The translations under genes were made by a program, and so were the position numbers. 64,000 bases of DNA, taken from JAPPHA01 sp963664045. Lineage in GTDB: Bacteria; Pseudomonadota; Alphaproteobacteria; Rhodobacterales; Rhodobacteraceae. The notes under the pieces were generated by a model. The model worked only from the letters and a program-made list of their open reading frames with translations, ran no database searches and was not told the DNA's origin. The stretch lies in NCBI GenBank assembly GCA_963664045.2, contig CAXXGT010000004.1:372001-436000 (forward strand), read 5' to 3'. Below are positions 17,093 through 25,932 of this stretch, piece after piece. Position 1 is the stretch's first letter. Each line of letters starts with the position of its first letter.

Positions 17093-18558
17093 TGGCGCAA
17101 AAACGTGTCTTCCTCGGGTCAATTGCAACCGAATCCAATACGTTTTCGCCGTTGCGGACCGATTTGCGCGACTTCGAGGACAGCTTCTTCGCTCCACCCG
17201 GTCTGCATCCCCCGACGCCGACCCTGTGCAGCGCGGTCTACCCGGTCGCGCGGGCCAGGGCCGATGAGCTGGGCTGGACGCTGATCGAAGGCACCGCAGC
17301 CTGGGCCGAGCCGGGCGGTGTCGTCAACCAGCGCGCGTGGGAATTTCTCCGCGACCAGCTTCTGGACCAGCTTCGCGCGGCGATGCCCGTGGACATTGTC
17401 CTGCTCGGCCTGCATGGCGCCATGGTGTCCCGGGACTGTCTCGATTGCGAGGGGGAGTTGATTGAGGCGGTGCGCGGCATCGTCGGTGCGAAGGCGACCG
17501 TCGGCGTGACCTTCGACCCGCACAGCCACCTTTCGGAAAGGCGCGTGAGAAACGCGGACCTGATTACCGTCTTCAAGGAATTTCCCCACACCGATTTCGT
17601 GGAAACGGCGGAGAATCTGGTACACTTGGTCAACATGACCGATACCGGGCAGATCTCGCCGGTGATCTCGAGTTTCGATTGCCGGATGATCGAGGTTCTG
17701 CCGACGAGCCTGGAGCCGATGCGCGGTTATGTCGACCGGTTAAAGGCACTTGAGGGTATCGACGATATCCTGTCGGTTTCGGTCGTTCACGGGTTCATGG
17801 CCGGCGATGTGCCCGATCTCGGCGCAAGGGTCATCGTGATCACCAACGATGCGAAAAACAAAGGCGATGCACTGGCCAAAAGGCTCGGCATGGAGTTGTT
17901 CGCGATGCGCGGAAGGACACGCCTGGATTTCCTGACCCCGGGCGAAGCGCTCGACAGGGCGCAGGCAGCGCAGAGGAGCCCCGTGGTCATTGCCGATGTC
18001 TGGGATAATCCCGGTGGCGGCGTGCCGGGTGATTCCACGATCATTCTGCGGGAAATGCTGGCGCGCAACATCGAAAACGCGGCGGTAGCGACAATCTGGG
18101 ATCCTATCGCCGTGCGCACCTGCATGTCGGCTGACGAAGGCGCGCGCCTGCGCCTGCGTTTCGGTGGCAAGATGTCGCCGGACGGCGGTGAACCGGTCGA
18201 CGCCACCGTCACCGTGCGCCGGATTGTGCTCGATGCCGTCCAGAGCTTCGGCAACAGTGTCGTGCCGCTCGGCAACAGTGTCCGGATCGAGACCGGCGGC
18301 ATAGACGTGATTCTGAACACGGTGCGCAGCCAGGTCTTCAATCCCGACGTTTTCCTGAACCTCGGCATCGATCCGGCAAAAAAGGACATACTGTTGGTAA
18401 AATCCACCAATCACTTCCACGATGCGTTTTCCCGGATCGCGTCCGAAATCCTCTATGCAACCGTCGAGGGTCTTTATCCGAACGACCCTGTCACGAACGG
18501 CTATCGCAACCTGAGCAGGAAGATCTGGCCACTGGCGGAGAGTCCCCATGGCTCGTGA
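17092..18558 (+). CDS. M81 family metallopeptidase (MlrC-like)
   Basis: A 488-aa protein of the M81/MlrC family. Members include the enzyme that opens linear microcystin fragments and many encoded beside peptide importers. Marks: KRVFLGSIATESNTFSPLRTDL, LHGAMVSRDCLDCEGELIEAVR, TFDPHSHLSERRV with metal-ligand candidates, KEFPHTDFVETAE, ADVWDNPGGGVPGDST and KSTNHFHDAFSRIA. Expected to be cytoplasmic (no signal peptide). Its start overlaps the ATPase stop (TAATG), so it is co-translated with the importer and probably cleaves or deaminates the imported compound. Confidence 0.88.
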   Translation: MAQKRVFLGSIATESNTFSPLRTDLRDFEDSFFAPPGLHPPTPTLCSAVYPVARARADELGWTLIEGTAAWAEPGGVVNQRAWEFLRDQLLDQLRAAMPVDIVLLGLHGAMVSRDCLDCEGELIEAVRGIVGAKATVGVTFDPHSHLSERRVRNADLITVFKEFPHTDFVETAENLVHLVNMTDTGQISPVISSFDCRMIEVLPTSLEPMRGYVDRLKALEGIDDILSVSVVHGFMAGDVPDLGARVIVITNDAKNKGDALAKRLGMELFAMRGRTRLDFLTPGEALDRAQAAQRSPVVIADVWDNPGGGVPGDSTIILREMLARNIENAAVATIWDPIAVRTCMSADEGARLRLRFGGKMSPDGGEPVDATVTVRRIVLDAVQSFGNSVVPLGNSVRIETGGIDVILNTVRSQVFNPDVFLNLGIDPAKKDILLVKSTNHFHDAFSRIASEILYATVEGLYPNDPVTNGYRNLSRKIWPLAESPHGS

Positions 18559-19612
18559 GCCGGTTGAATGCGAAACACCCGCGCTTGTCATCGATGAAGC
18601 GACGGCGCTGAGAAATATCGCCCGGTTTCAGGCCCATTGCGACAGGAACGGCCTGAAACTTCGTCCACATGTCAAGACGCACAAGAGCGTCCGTTTCGCA
18701 AAGGCCCAGGTCGCTGCCGGGGCGGTCGGTATCACCTGCCAGAAGATCGGGGAGGCCGAGGTGATGGCCGCATGCGGCATGGACGACATCCTCATCACCT
18801 ACAACATCGTCGGGGAAGCGAAACTCACCCGGTTGCGCGCGCTTGCGGGCCGGGTGAAATCCCTTTCCGTGACCGCTGACAGCACTGCCGTGATCGAGGG
18901 GTTGGCCGCGGCGTTCGAAAGCGCGCCACGTCCGGTAAACGTTCTGGTCGAGTGCGATACGGGTGGAAGACGCTGCGGTGTCCGGACCCCGGGAGCGGCA
19001 ACAGGGCTCGCGCGAACCATCGCTGCATGTCCCGGCCTGAGGTTTGGTGGGTTGATGACATTCCCGGCAATCGCCGGTCAGAAGCGCGTGACGGACTTCA
19101 TGCGCGCCGCGAAAGCCGGGACCGAGGCCGTCGGTATCAGGTGCGTGGAAGTCTCGTCGGGCGGGTCGCCAGATATGTGGCGGGCCGATACCGGTGGCGT
19201 GCTCACCGAATATCGAGCAGGCACATACATTTTCAACGACCGGTCTCTGGTTGCGCGGGAAACTTGTGCGTGGAGCGATTGCGCGGCGCATGTCGTCGCC
19301 ACTGTCGTCAGCGTCCCGACCGAAACCCGTGCGATCATCGACGCCGGCTCCAAGGTGCTGACTTCGGACCTGCTCGGCCTCGAAGGGTACGGACACATCA
19401 TCGGGCGCCCGGGGATGCGAATAACGGGCCTGAGTGAGGAGCATGGCGTCGTCCGGTGCGATCCGGATGACCGGCTTCGTGTGGGAAACCGGGTCAGAAT
19501 AATTCCGAACCACATCTGTGTCGTAACCAACATGCTCGATTTTGCCTGGTTGCGACAGGAAGGGAACGAAATGGTTGCGCTCCCGATAGATGCGCGCGGG
19601 AAAGTGATCTGA
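18548..19612 (+). CDS. DSD1 / D-threonine aldolase family PLP enzyme
   Basis: A 354-aa fold-type III PLP enzyme with an alanine-racemase-like N-terminal barrel. ETPALVIDEATALRNIARFQAHC leads to LRPHVKTHKSV, where the Lys forms the PLP Schiff base. The C-terminal domain carries ... GHIIGRPG, EEHGVV and NHICVVTNMLDF, whose His and Cys fit the metal site of D-threonine aldolase and D-serine dehydratase. Substrate would be a beta-hydroxy D-amino acid. It overlaps the M81 gene by 11 nt. Reaction type (aldolase or dehydratase) cannot be settled here. RidA at 9235 would suit a dehydratase that releases an enamine. Confidence 0.87.
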   Translation: MAREPVECETPALVIDEATALRNIARFQAHCDRNGLKLRPHVKTHKSVRFAKAQVAAGAVGITCQKIGEAEVMAACGMDDILITYNIVGEAKLTRLRALAGRVKSLSVTADSTAVIEGLAAAFESAPRPVNVLVECDTGGRRCGVRTPGAATGLARTIAACPGLRFGGLMTFPAIAGQKRVTDFMRAAKAGTEAVGIRCVEVSSGGSPDMWRADTGGVLTEYRAGTYIFNDRSLVARETCAWSDCAAHVVATVVSVPTETRAIIDAGSKVLTSDLLGLEGYGHIIGRPGMRITGLSEEHGVVRCDPDDRLRVGNRVRIIPNHICVVTNMLDFAWLRQEGNEMVALPIDARGKVI

Positions 19613-20345
19613 CTGGGGGCGCCTATTGGGTCGAGCAGGGAATGTTGCGCATCTTTTGCCCATCCAGGAGTCGACCTGTCCCGTATTCTTTCCGGTCTCT
19701 CCAAGAGGCAGCCCTGGGAATCCGGACAGTTGAGGCAGGGTCTACCGGCAAACTCCACATTGCGGACTTGGCGTGCGATGAACTCCGCTGGCCTGAACGC
19801 CGGCCGACAGGTAACGTAGCTTCGCTCGCGCTCCTGGCCGGTCTTCCTGGATGCAGACCGGAACCCCAAGTTCTGCTGAACATTCTGCCTTGCCCTCGAG
19901 CTCAAGCGCACGTGCGGCGCGAAAAGGTCGAAAACGCCTTGTCCTCTTGAGGAATCGTCTCCCAACTCCGAATGGATGGCAGCCCTGTGATTGACCTTGA
20001 CGAAGCACGGAAACCTTGACTGCCTGTGCGCGGCCATTATCACGCCAAGTTGCCGATCTTGCTTTGCGAGGAGTACAGCTTCCACCTGGTACGGGAATTC
20101 CATCGGTGGACATGTTCAACCCGCAGGCGCCTGCCGAGTGCGTCATGGTCCTTCGCATCCGTGCGGAAGACTGGACCATACGGTGAGGCGGCTTTCCAGT
20201 CCGACCTGGCCGTGGCCGGTGATTGATGCGCGCCAGCCCTGCAGCGAAACCATGAAGGCTCTGCCAGGCAACCGCTACAAGGCGAAATGGAAGTCGTCAC
20301 GATTATCGGCCGAATGACAGCAAATGGGTTCCGGCGGGATTTGCG
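19613..20345. other. 733-bp region without a recognisable gene
   Basis: Frames in both directions are short and carry no family mark. On the minus strand around 19750-19700 a C-x2-C-P-x4-C string (PCLNCPDSQGC) recalls the zinc-finger-like segment of some transposases, but surrounding residues do not confirm it. The stretch may be a heavily decayed element. Its right end supplies the region upstream of the gene at 20346. Confidence 0.35.
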
Positions 20346-21188
20346 ATGACCACAATCGATGCACATCATCATTTTTGGCACCCGGCACGCGGCGACTACA
20401 CGTGGATGCCGATGGACAATCCCGTGCTCGCCCGGCCCTATGACCCGTCGCATCTGGCTCCCACCCTGGAAGCCCAGGGAATCGATCGAACCGTCCTCGT
20501 CCAGGCGGCGGCAACGGTCAACGAAACCGAGTACATTCTGGGACTGGCTGATGCGATGTCGCATGTCGCTGGAGTCGTAGGCTGGATCGACTTCGAGGAC
20601 GTTTCCGACCGGCAAGATCTCGCGCGGCTTGCACACCACCCTAAATTCGTCGGGGTTCGGCCGATGATCCAGGACATTGACGATGTCGACTGGATGCTGC
20701 GTACCGACATCGAGTGGGCGTATCGCGCGGTCGTTGCAGAGGACCTCGCGTTCGACGCCCTCGGATTCCCGCGGCACCTGGAGAATTTCCTTTCGCTCCT
20801 GCAGCGGCATCCGGACATGAGGGTTGTCATCGACCATTGCATGAAGCCGCAGATTGCGGATCATTCCCCGGAAACCTTCGACCATTGGGCGCTGGGAATG
20901 TCCCGACTTGCAAGGGAGACCGGGGCCTTTTGCAAGCTGTCCGGGCTGGCTACGGAAGCTCGCGAAAGCTGGACGATCGAAGACCTGCGTCCCTACGTCG
21001 ATCACGTGTTGAGCGAATTCGGAGCGGAACGCGTGATGTGGGGCTCGGATTGGCCGGTCTGTCGTCTGCGTGTCGAATACGCGGATTGGCTTGCCGCAAC
21101 CCGGATACTGACCGGAGAACTGGAACACGAGGAGAAGTCCCGCGTGTTCGGTGGCACCGCGATCGAATTCTACCGCCTGGAACTATAA
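20346..21188 (+). CDS. amidohydrolase family protein, L-fuconolactonase-like
   Basis: A 280-aa TIM-barrel hydrolase of the amidohydrolase-2 group. The metal motif IDAHHHFWHP opens the protein, followed by ARPYDPSHLAPTLEAQGIDRTVLVQAA, FVGVRPMIQDIDD, RVVIDHCMKPQI, CKLSGLATEA and RVMWGSDWPVCRL with the C-terminal metal Asp. This combination is that of L-fuconolactone and related sugar-lactone hydrolases. With the aldo/keto reductase at 6836 it could form steps one and two of an oxidative deoxysugar pathway. It converges on the kinase gene, overlapping its 3' end by 6 nt. Confidence 0.85.
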   Translation: MTTIDAHHHFWHPARGDYTWMPMDNPVLARPYDPSHLAPTLEAQGIDRTVLVQAAATVNETEYILGLADAMSHVAGVVGWIDFEDVSDRQDLARLAHHPKFVGVRPMIQDIDDVDWMLRTDIEWAYRAVVAEDLAFDALGFPRHLENFLSLLQRHPDMRVVIDHCMKPQIADHSPETFDHWALGMSRLARETGAFCKLSGLATEARESWTIEDLRPYVDHVLSEFGAERVMWGSDWPVCRLRVEYADWLAATRILTGELEHEEKSRVFGGTAIEFYRLEL

Positions 21189-22091
21189 TTCGTTCAGGAA
21201 ATCCAGAATCTTCTTTCGGTCCAGCCTCGCCCTGTCCTCGGGTTGGGTTGAAATGGTCAATGCGGCGGCGGCCTGAGCGAATTCTGCCGCCGAACGCAAG
21301 TTCGACGTCCTGGTCAGTTCCACCGCCAGCGCCCCGACAAATGCGTCCCCGGCACCGTGCGTCGAGACGACGTCGACGTTGAACCCGGGCAGTTCAAAGC
21401 TCGTGTCTTTCGTACGGGCATGCAGACCCTCTCCGCCCAGGGTAACGATGACGTTCGCGGGGCCGCGTTCAATCAGTCTCTCGGCCGCGCGTTCCGCATC
21501 GAGGGCCATTTCGTCGAGACCCGTGTGTTGAGCGGCTTCAACGCGGTTGACGACCAGTACGTCAACACGGTCGATCGCTTCCTGTCCCGCGAGCGCATCG
21601 TCGCGGTATGGCGCCGCATTGAGAATCACGCAGCAACCTCTCGGTGCACGGGCGATGGCGGCGTGATTGACCATCGGCGGAATTTCACACTGAAGAAGCA
21701 ATCCCTTGAGCGATCGAGGCACGGTGATCTCGGAAGGATCAATACCGCTGTTGACTCCCGAGACGATAACCGCGCCGTAATCTCCGCGAGGATCGACAAT
21801 TGCCACGCTCATGCCCGTGGATCCGGCAACTTGCCTGACCTGCCGGTCGTCGACCCCGGAGTCCTTGAACGACCGGCGAATCCTCTCGCCGAATTCATCA
21901 CTCCCGATGCGCCCCGCCATGGCGGTTGACGCGCCCATTCGGGCTGCCGCCTGTGCCTGGTTTCCGCCCTTGCCCCCAAGTCGGTACGAAACCGAATTTC
22001 CGACGACGGTCTCGTCGGGTTGCGGAAAATGCGGTGCGTCGACAATGACGTCGAGGTGCAGGGCACCGATGACGAGGATTTCCGGATTCAT
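21183..22091 (-). CDS. PfkB family kinase, ribokinase-like
   Basis: A 302-aa sugar kinase. Marks are the N-terminal ILVIGALHLDVIV, the ribokinase substrate motif RLGGKGGNQAQAAARMG near residue 38, and the ATP/anion-hole motif VVSTHGAGDAFVGALAVEL near residue 245 with the catalytic Asp. It phosphorylates ribose or a related sugar or sugar acid. It is 3 nt downstream of the TIM-barrel isomerase gene and co-transcribed with it. Confidence 0.88.
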   Translation of the reverse strand: MNPEILVIGALHLDVIVDAPHFPQPDETVVGNSVSYRLGGKGGNQAQAAARMGASTAMAGRIGSDEFGERIRRSFKDSGVDDRQVRQVAGSTGMSVAIVDPRGDYGAVIVSGVNSGIDPSEITVPRSLKGLLLQCEIPPMVNHAAIARAPRGCCVILNAAPYRDDALAGQEAIDRVDVLVVNRVEAAQHTGLDEMALDAERAAERLIERGPANVIVTLGGEGLHARTKDTSFELPGFNVDVVSTHGAGDAFVGALAVELTRTSNLRSAAEFAQAAAALTISTQPEDRARLDRKKILDFLNEL

Positions 22092-22093
22092 GC

Positions 22094-23089
22094 TCAGGCT
22101 CCGTAAAGCGCCGCGGCGATCAGGCGTTGACTCAGGGTTGCATCCTGTTTCGACATGGCGTCAGCGAGCGCCCCGTCATGGACAAGTTCGCTCGCGATTC
22201 GACGTAGCCTGTCGGCCAGTCGGACATTTGTTCGCGCTTCTTCCGAAGGATCGAGACCCGAATGATCCGGAAAAGTGTCGAAATAGATGACGCCTTCGTA
22301 ACCGTTTCTGGCCAGCTCGACGAACAGTTCAAGGGTCAGGACCGGGTGCACCGAACCGACCATCAGCCCGTCGTCCCGGTTGCCGCGCGCGTCGTTGAGA
22401 TGGACGCCGAGCAGGCGTGAATGTCGGCAGATCAGATGTGCCGAGTACGCTGGCATTTCGTTGGCCATGAGGGCGTGGGCCATGTCGAGAGTCACGCCGA
22501 GGTTTGCCCGGTCTGCGTCCCTGATCGCCAGCAAGGTCGTCGCGGCATCAGGCAAGAGCGCATGGGCACGCGGCTCCGCCGGCTTGTATTCGATCGCGAC
22601 GTCAATGTCGGGATTGTGGTCCGCAATCTCCACGAGCGCGCTGATGGTGTCTTCCCACATGCGGTGGTAGGTGCCCTGAAAGGCGTAATCCACCCCGTCC
22701 TGTCCCGGCCAAATGGTCATCAGTCTGCCGTTCATCTCGGAGAGCGCATCGATCCCTCTCTTCGTCAGGTCGATTGCCGCACGTCGGTTTCTCCGGTCGG
22801 GATTCGTGAATGAGCCGATGGCGAAACGCCTGATGCCGTAGTAACGCATGGCCAGACTGTTCAGGACCATGCCGTTGTCGGCCAGCAACGAGACCACGTG
22901 CCGCGGGTCGAGGCCCTCGACGTGATCAGGGAAATTGAGATCCGCCGAATTGATACCCTCAATTCGCCCGACGGTGGCGATGAGGTTCTGAAGCAAAGAG
23001 GCCGAAGTCCCCGCAACGACCGGTTTGAAGGCATTTAGCCGGACTGCGTATCCGGTTTGCGTGGAGGTCGTGCGCTCTTCTTGTGTCAT
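22094..23089 (-). CDS. sugar phosphate isomerase/epimerase (xylose-isomerase-like TIM barrel)
   Basis: About 331 aa. A YcjR/IolE-type TIM barrel: RYYGIRRFAIGSFTNPDRRNR, YHRMWEDTISALVEIADHNPDIDVAIEYKPAEPRAH (metal Glu), NLGVTLDMAHAL (metal Asp), LLGVHLNDARGNRDDGLMVG and YFDTFPD. It probably interconverts a keto- and aldo-sugar before the kinase step. Start is uncertain: ATG 23089 has weak ribosome binding, and an in-frame TTG at 23176 would add 29 non-conserved residues. Confidence 0.85.
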   Translation of the reverse strand: MTQEERTTSTQTGYAVRLNAFKPVVAGTSASLLQNLIATVGRIEGINSADLNFPDHVEGLDPRHVVSLLADNGMVLNSLAMRYYGIRRFAIGSFTNPDRRNRRAAIDLTKRGIDALSEMNGRLMTIWPGQDGVDYAFQGTYHRMWEDTISALVEIADHNPDIDVAIEYKPAEPRAHALLPDAATTLLAIRDADRANLGVTLDMAHALMANEMPAYSAHLICRHSRLLGVHLNDARGNRDDGLMVGSVHPVLTLELFVELARNGYEGVIYFDTFPDHSGLDPSEEARTNVRLADRLRRIASELVHDGALADAMSKQDATLSQRLIAAALYGA

Positions 23090-23176
23090 CGATCGGTCCA
23101 GTTCTTGTGTCTTTTGGCGGGTTCGTGAGCGGACTTGGCCTTTGGTCGTGGCGTCAATGCGTTCTGACGTCTTCAA

Positions 23177-23600
23177 TTCGGTTCCCGGTCTTGGGAATAC
23201 GTGCTGATCGGCGGGCGTTCATCATGGCACGGCACGGCAGAATGGATGTGGCGCATGACTTGCGCAGCACGGCGAACCGGATCGGGTTCCTGCTGGCTTA
23301 CGGTTATTTTCGGGCGACGCGACGTTTCTTCTCTCCGGAGCGCTATCATGAGCGTGACATTGCATTTGTTTCCCGAGTCGTCGGTGCTTCTCCCCATGAG
23401 TTTTCCAAGGAAAATTACAGGGAAAGAACCCGTCTGCATCATCGGAGGCGCATTCTCGATTTGCAAGGCTTCCGGCCTTTTGCTGTGTAACTTTTCCAAC
23501 GGCTGGACGAATGAGGTGGTTAGCTGACTCCGGCCTGGACCAGCTTTTCGGAATGTGACGCATTTGCGGCGACTTGGGCAGTGAGGGCTTCCCCGCATTC
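23177..23600. other. region without a recognisable gene
   Basis: Upstream of the isomerase gene and downstream of the IS110 transposase. Frames of 110-140 codons exist on both strands, but none has a family mark or a ribosome site. The part nearest 23600-23666 should be the 3' end of the IS110 element. Confidence 0.35.
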
Positions 23601-23666
23601 ATGGCCCTGTGCCGGAGTGCGCTCGCGGGTGCGTTTCGGTTATGTTGGCCGCTGCGACAGCCGTGA

Positions 23667-24920
23667 TCAGGATGCCGCTGGTTGTGCCTCGCCCCTGGTC
23701 ATGAAGCCGTGCTTTCGCAGCATTTTGAACCAGCGCGGCGCGTTGCGCATGACCATCAGTGCCTCGTAGTCGGTTTCGCGATCCCGATAGAATTCCCCTG
23801 TCGTGAGCATGTGGTAGATGACACGCAACAGCTTGTGGACGGTGGCGACGGTGGCCCGCTTGTAGCCACGGCGCACGGTGAGCGCCTTGTGATATCCCTT
23901 GAACTGACAGTGGTTGCTTCGGGCGGCGGCCTGTGCGCACTCGATGAGGAGGGTGCGCAGCGCCTGATTGCCCCTGCGGACGCGTCCCGAGCGTCGTTTT
24001 CCGGCGCTCTCGTTGTTGCCGGGAGCGAGCCCGGCCCAGGCGGCGCAGTGACGTTCCGACGGGAAGACGGAGATGTCGGGGCCGAGCTCGATGATGATTG
24101 CCGATGCGGCGCGATGGTCGATGCCGGGTATGGTGGTCAGCAACCTGATGGCCACCTGGTGTTCGGCGAGGCCCCTGTCGATGACGGCGTCGTATTCGGC
24201 GAGCCGCTCACCGGCCTGGTCGAAGAGGCGGACCTGGTCACGCAACAGGAACCGGTCGGCCTCTGAAAGCTTGCTTTCGAGGGCATCGTTGAGTGTCGCG
24301 AGATGCCTGCGGACATGGCCGGAGAGCGAGGCCATGATCTCGGCGCGTTCCTTGCCCGCAACCAGCCCGTCGAGGATGCGCCGTCCGTTGACCCCGAAGA
24401 GGTCGGAGAGGACGCCGCCGACACGGATGCCGGCGCTGTCGACGATCTTGTGAACGCGGTTGCGCGTCCGGGTCCGCTCGGCGACGATCTTCCGGCGCGC
24501 CCGTGCGACCCGGCGCAACGCGCGGAACGCTTTCGGCGGCACCAGGCTCGGATTGCAGAGGCCGAACTGGCAGACCCGGGCCAGCCAGACGCTGTCGGCA
24601 ATGTCGGTCTTGCGCCCCTTGATCTGCTTGACGTGCTGGGCATGGAGCAGCAGGGGTGTGATGCCGGCCTCGGCGACGGTGTCGAAAACCGTCTCCCAGT
24701 AGACGCCCGTGCCTTCCATCGCCGCCGCCGTCACACCGTGCGCGCGGAGCCAGTCGGCAAGGGCGGCAAGCCCGCACGGAAGGGCGCTGAACTCCTTGTT
24801 GTGGATCTGTGCATCCGCATTCGCCCGGGCAATACGCACCGTCGCCGTGACCTGCATCTTGTGCACGTCAATGCCGACGGCGCACGGGTGGATGACATGG
24901 AGCGTGTCTGTCGCTATCAT
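23667..24920 (-). CDS. IS110-family transposase
   Basis: A 417-aa DEDD transposase. RuvC-like N-terminal domain: HPCAVGIDVHKMQVTATV (first Asp), AAMEGTGVYWETVF (Glu), and KQIKGRKTDIADSVWLARV with the DxxD pair. Transposase-20 C-terminal domain: LTTIPGIDHRAASAIIIELGPD and HCAAWAGLAPGNNESAGKRRSGRVRRGNQ... with the conserved Ser region. Full length, apparently intact. IS110 elements carry no long inverted repeats and use a bridge RNA encoded in a flanking non-coding end. Confidence 0.93.
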   Translation of the reverse strand: MIATDTLHVIHPCAVGIDVHKMQVTATVRIARANADAQIHNKEFSALPCGLAALADWLRAHGVTAAAMEGTGVYWETVFDTVAEAGITPLLLHAQHVKQIKGRKTDIADSVWLARVCQFGLCNPSLVPPKAFRALRRVARARRKIVAERTRTRNRVHKIVDSAGIRVGGVLSDLFGVNGRRILDGLVAGKERAEIMASLSGHVRRHLATLNDALESKLSEADRFLLRDQVRLFDQAGERLAEYDAVIDRGLAEHQVAIRLLTTIPGIDHRAASAIIIELGPDISVFPSERHCAAWAGLAPGNNESAGKRRSGRVRRGNQALRTLLIECAQAAARSNHCQFKGYHKALTVRRGYKRATVATVHKLLRVIYHMLTTGEFYRDRETDYEALMVMRNAPRWFKMLRKHGFMTRGEAQPAAS

Positions 24921-25275
24921 GGAACTTCCTCCTTCGGGTGGAACATACGCGGAAGTGGGCGGGTCGACGGATAGCTGACTCGCAGATCCTGTGTGGACTG
25001 CGGTGCATTTTGCTGTGCGTTCTCGGATTGACCGGATACATGGCGGGGTGCGAAGCCGTTGACCTGGGACAGTTTGGAAACGGGCTCATAAGGCCGCACA
25101 AAAAAAGCGTCCTCATGCCCACTTCCGCACCCGATCAATTGTCACAACCGGCGGAACAGGGAAAGCCCAGCCTCACAACCGGTCCCGGAACCGGCAGGCG
25201 GAACCAGCGGTAAAGCCGTCACTCAGTTACATGCCAAAGCGGGGTGAGCAAAAAAACCGATCATGACCGTTTGGG
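24921..25275. other. 5' non-coding flank of the IS110 element
   Basis: No gene. This is the upstream non-coding end of the IS110 transposase, where IS110-group elements encode their bridge RNA. A GGAAGT..ACTTCC-type pairing near 24921-24955 is possible. I could not define the element boundary or the RNA loops by eye. Confidence 0.35.
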
Positions 25276-25295
25276 ACCTATGTTGGGTTAAGGCC
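25276..25295. repeat. 20-bp repeat, copy 1
   Basis: Identical, in the same orientation, to 57944-57963. It lies exactly at the point where the DUF4338 homology of the remnant at 25288-25392 breaks off, so it may be the terminus of a now lost or unrecognised element. Confidence 0.6.
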
Positions 25296-25392
25296 AACGG
25301 TCCCAGCGCCGGTGCTCCCGCGCACCCCAAGTCGGGCGCACCGAAACAGAACGCAAGTCGATAATCGAATCAGGGGCCGGCAGCGTCTCCAT
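25288..25392 (-). pseudogene. N-terminal scrap of a DUF4338 transposase-fusion gene
   Basis: Minus translation from an ATG at 25392 gives METLPAPDSIIDLRSVSV, then RPTWGAREHRRWDRW and a stop. This is a close match to the first 29 residues of the DUF4338-ISAs1 fusion protein at 61476-63278 (LPTPDSSIDLHAVTV, RPTRGAREHRLWDRL). The flank 25393-25435, including ATGGCCAGCC, also matches the region upstream of that gene. So a second, deleted copy of the same element type once sat here. Confidence 0.7.
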
Positions 25393-25546
25393 GACCTGCA
25401 CAGTGCCATAGCGAAAACAGAATGGCCAGCCACTATATCAGGTCAAACTCATCGCTATGCAAACAAAAGAATAGCCCTGGCACAGCTTCGCATCCGGTGG
25501 TAGTCTGGGCTTCTGGTAGTTATGTGCTGCGAATCGCGGGATCGAG

Positions 25547-25924
25547 ATGTGTGACGTGGCCGTTGAGAGCCTCGGGGCGATGGAAAGTGCGGCGGCATAC
25601 CATCTGAGTCGCCGAGAAACGATCCAACGAACACTGACCCCAGAAGACTCAACGCGAATCCGAGCTTTCTTGACGGAGCGTGGTTCGGTCGTGCGCGGAC
25701 ACATTTGCATGTATACAAATTCTCCCGATGCCCATTTCATCGTCGACCGGCATTCTGGCCATGCTGCGGTCGCGTTCGCTGGCGGGTTTTCCGGATACGG
25801 CTTCAAGTTTTCGACTGTTGTTGGGGAGATATTGACTGCACTGACGATGGACAGGCCACCAGCCACCGAATCCAACCTTGCGAGACTCGAACGATTGACT
25901 GCTGATCAGTTACCGGCATCGTAG
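25547..25924 (+). pseudogene. internally deleted SolA-like (sarcosine / N-methyltryptophan oxidase) gene
   Basis: A 125-aa frame whose start reads CDVAVESLGAMESAAAYHLSRR, the N-terminal FAD Rossmann segment of monomeric sarcosine oxidase / SolA (usually xxVIGLGAMGSAAAYHLARRG). It then jumps directly to the C-terminus of the same family: GHICMYTNSPDAHFIVDRH, AGGFSGYGFKFSTVVGEIL. Some 250 residues are missing in between, in frame. The first and last glycines of the GxGxxG dinucleotide motif are Ser and Glu here, so FAD binding is lost. It sits 8 nt upstream of the second importer permease genes and shows that the operon once included an amine oxidase. Confidence 0.7.
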
Positions 25925-25932
25925 TAGCATAC

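Noticed and set aside
19640..20100. Transposase or zinc-finger gene on the minus strand
   Set aside because: A single CxxC-P-xxxx-C string without catalytic residues or consistent frame is too weak for a call.
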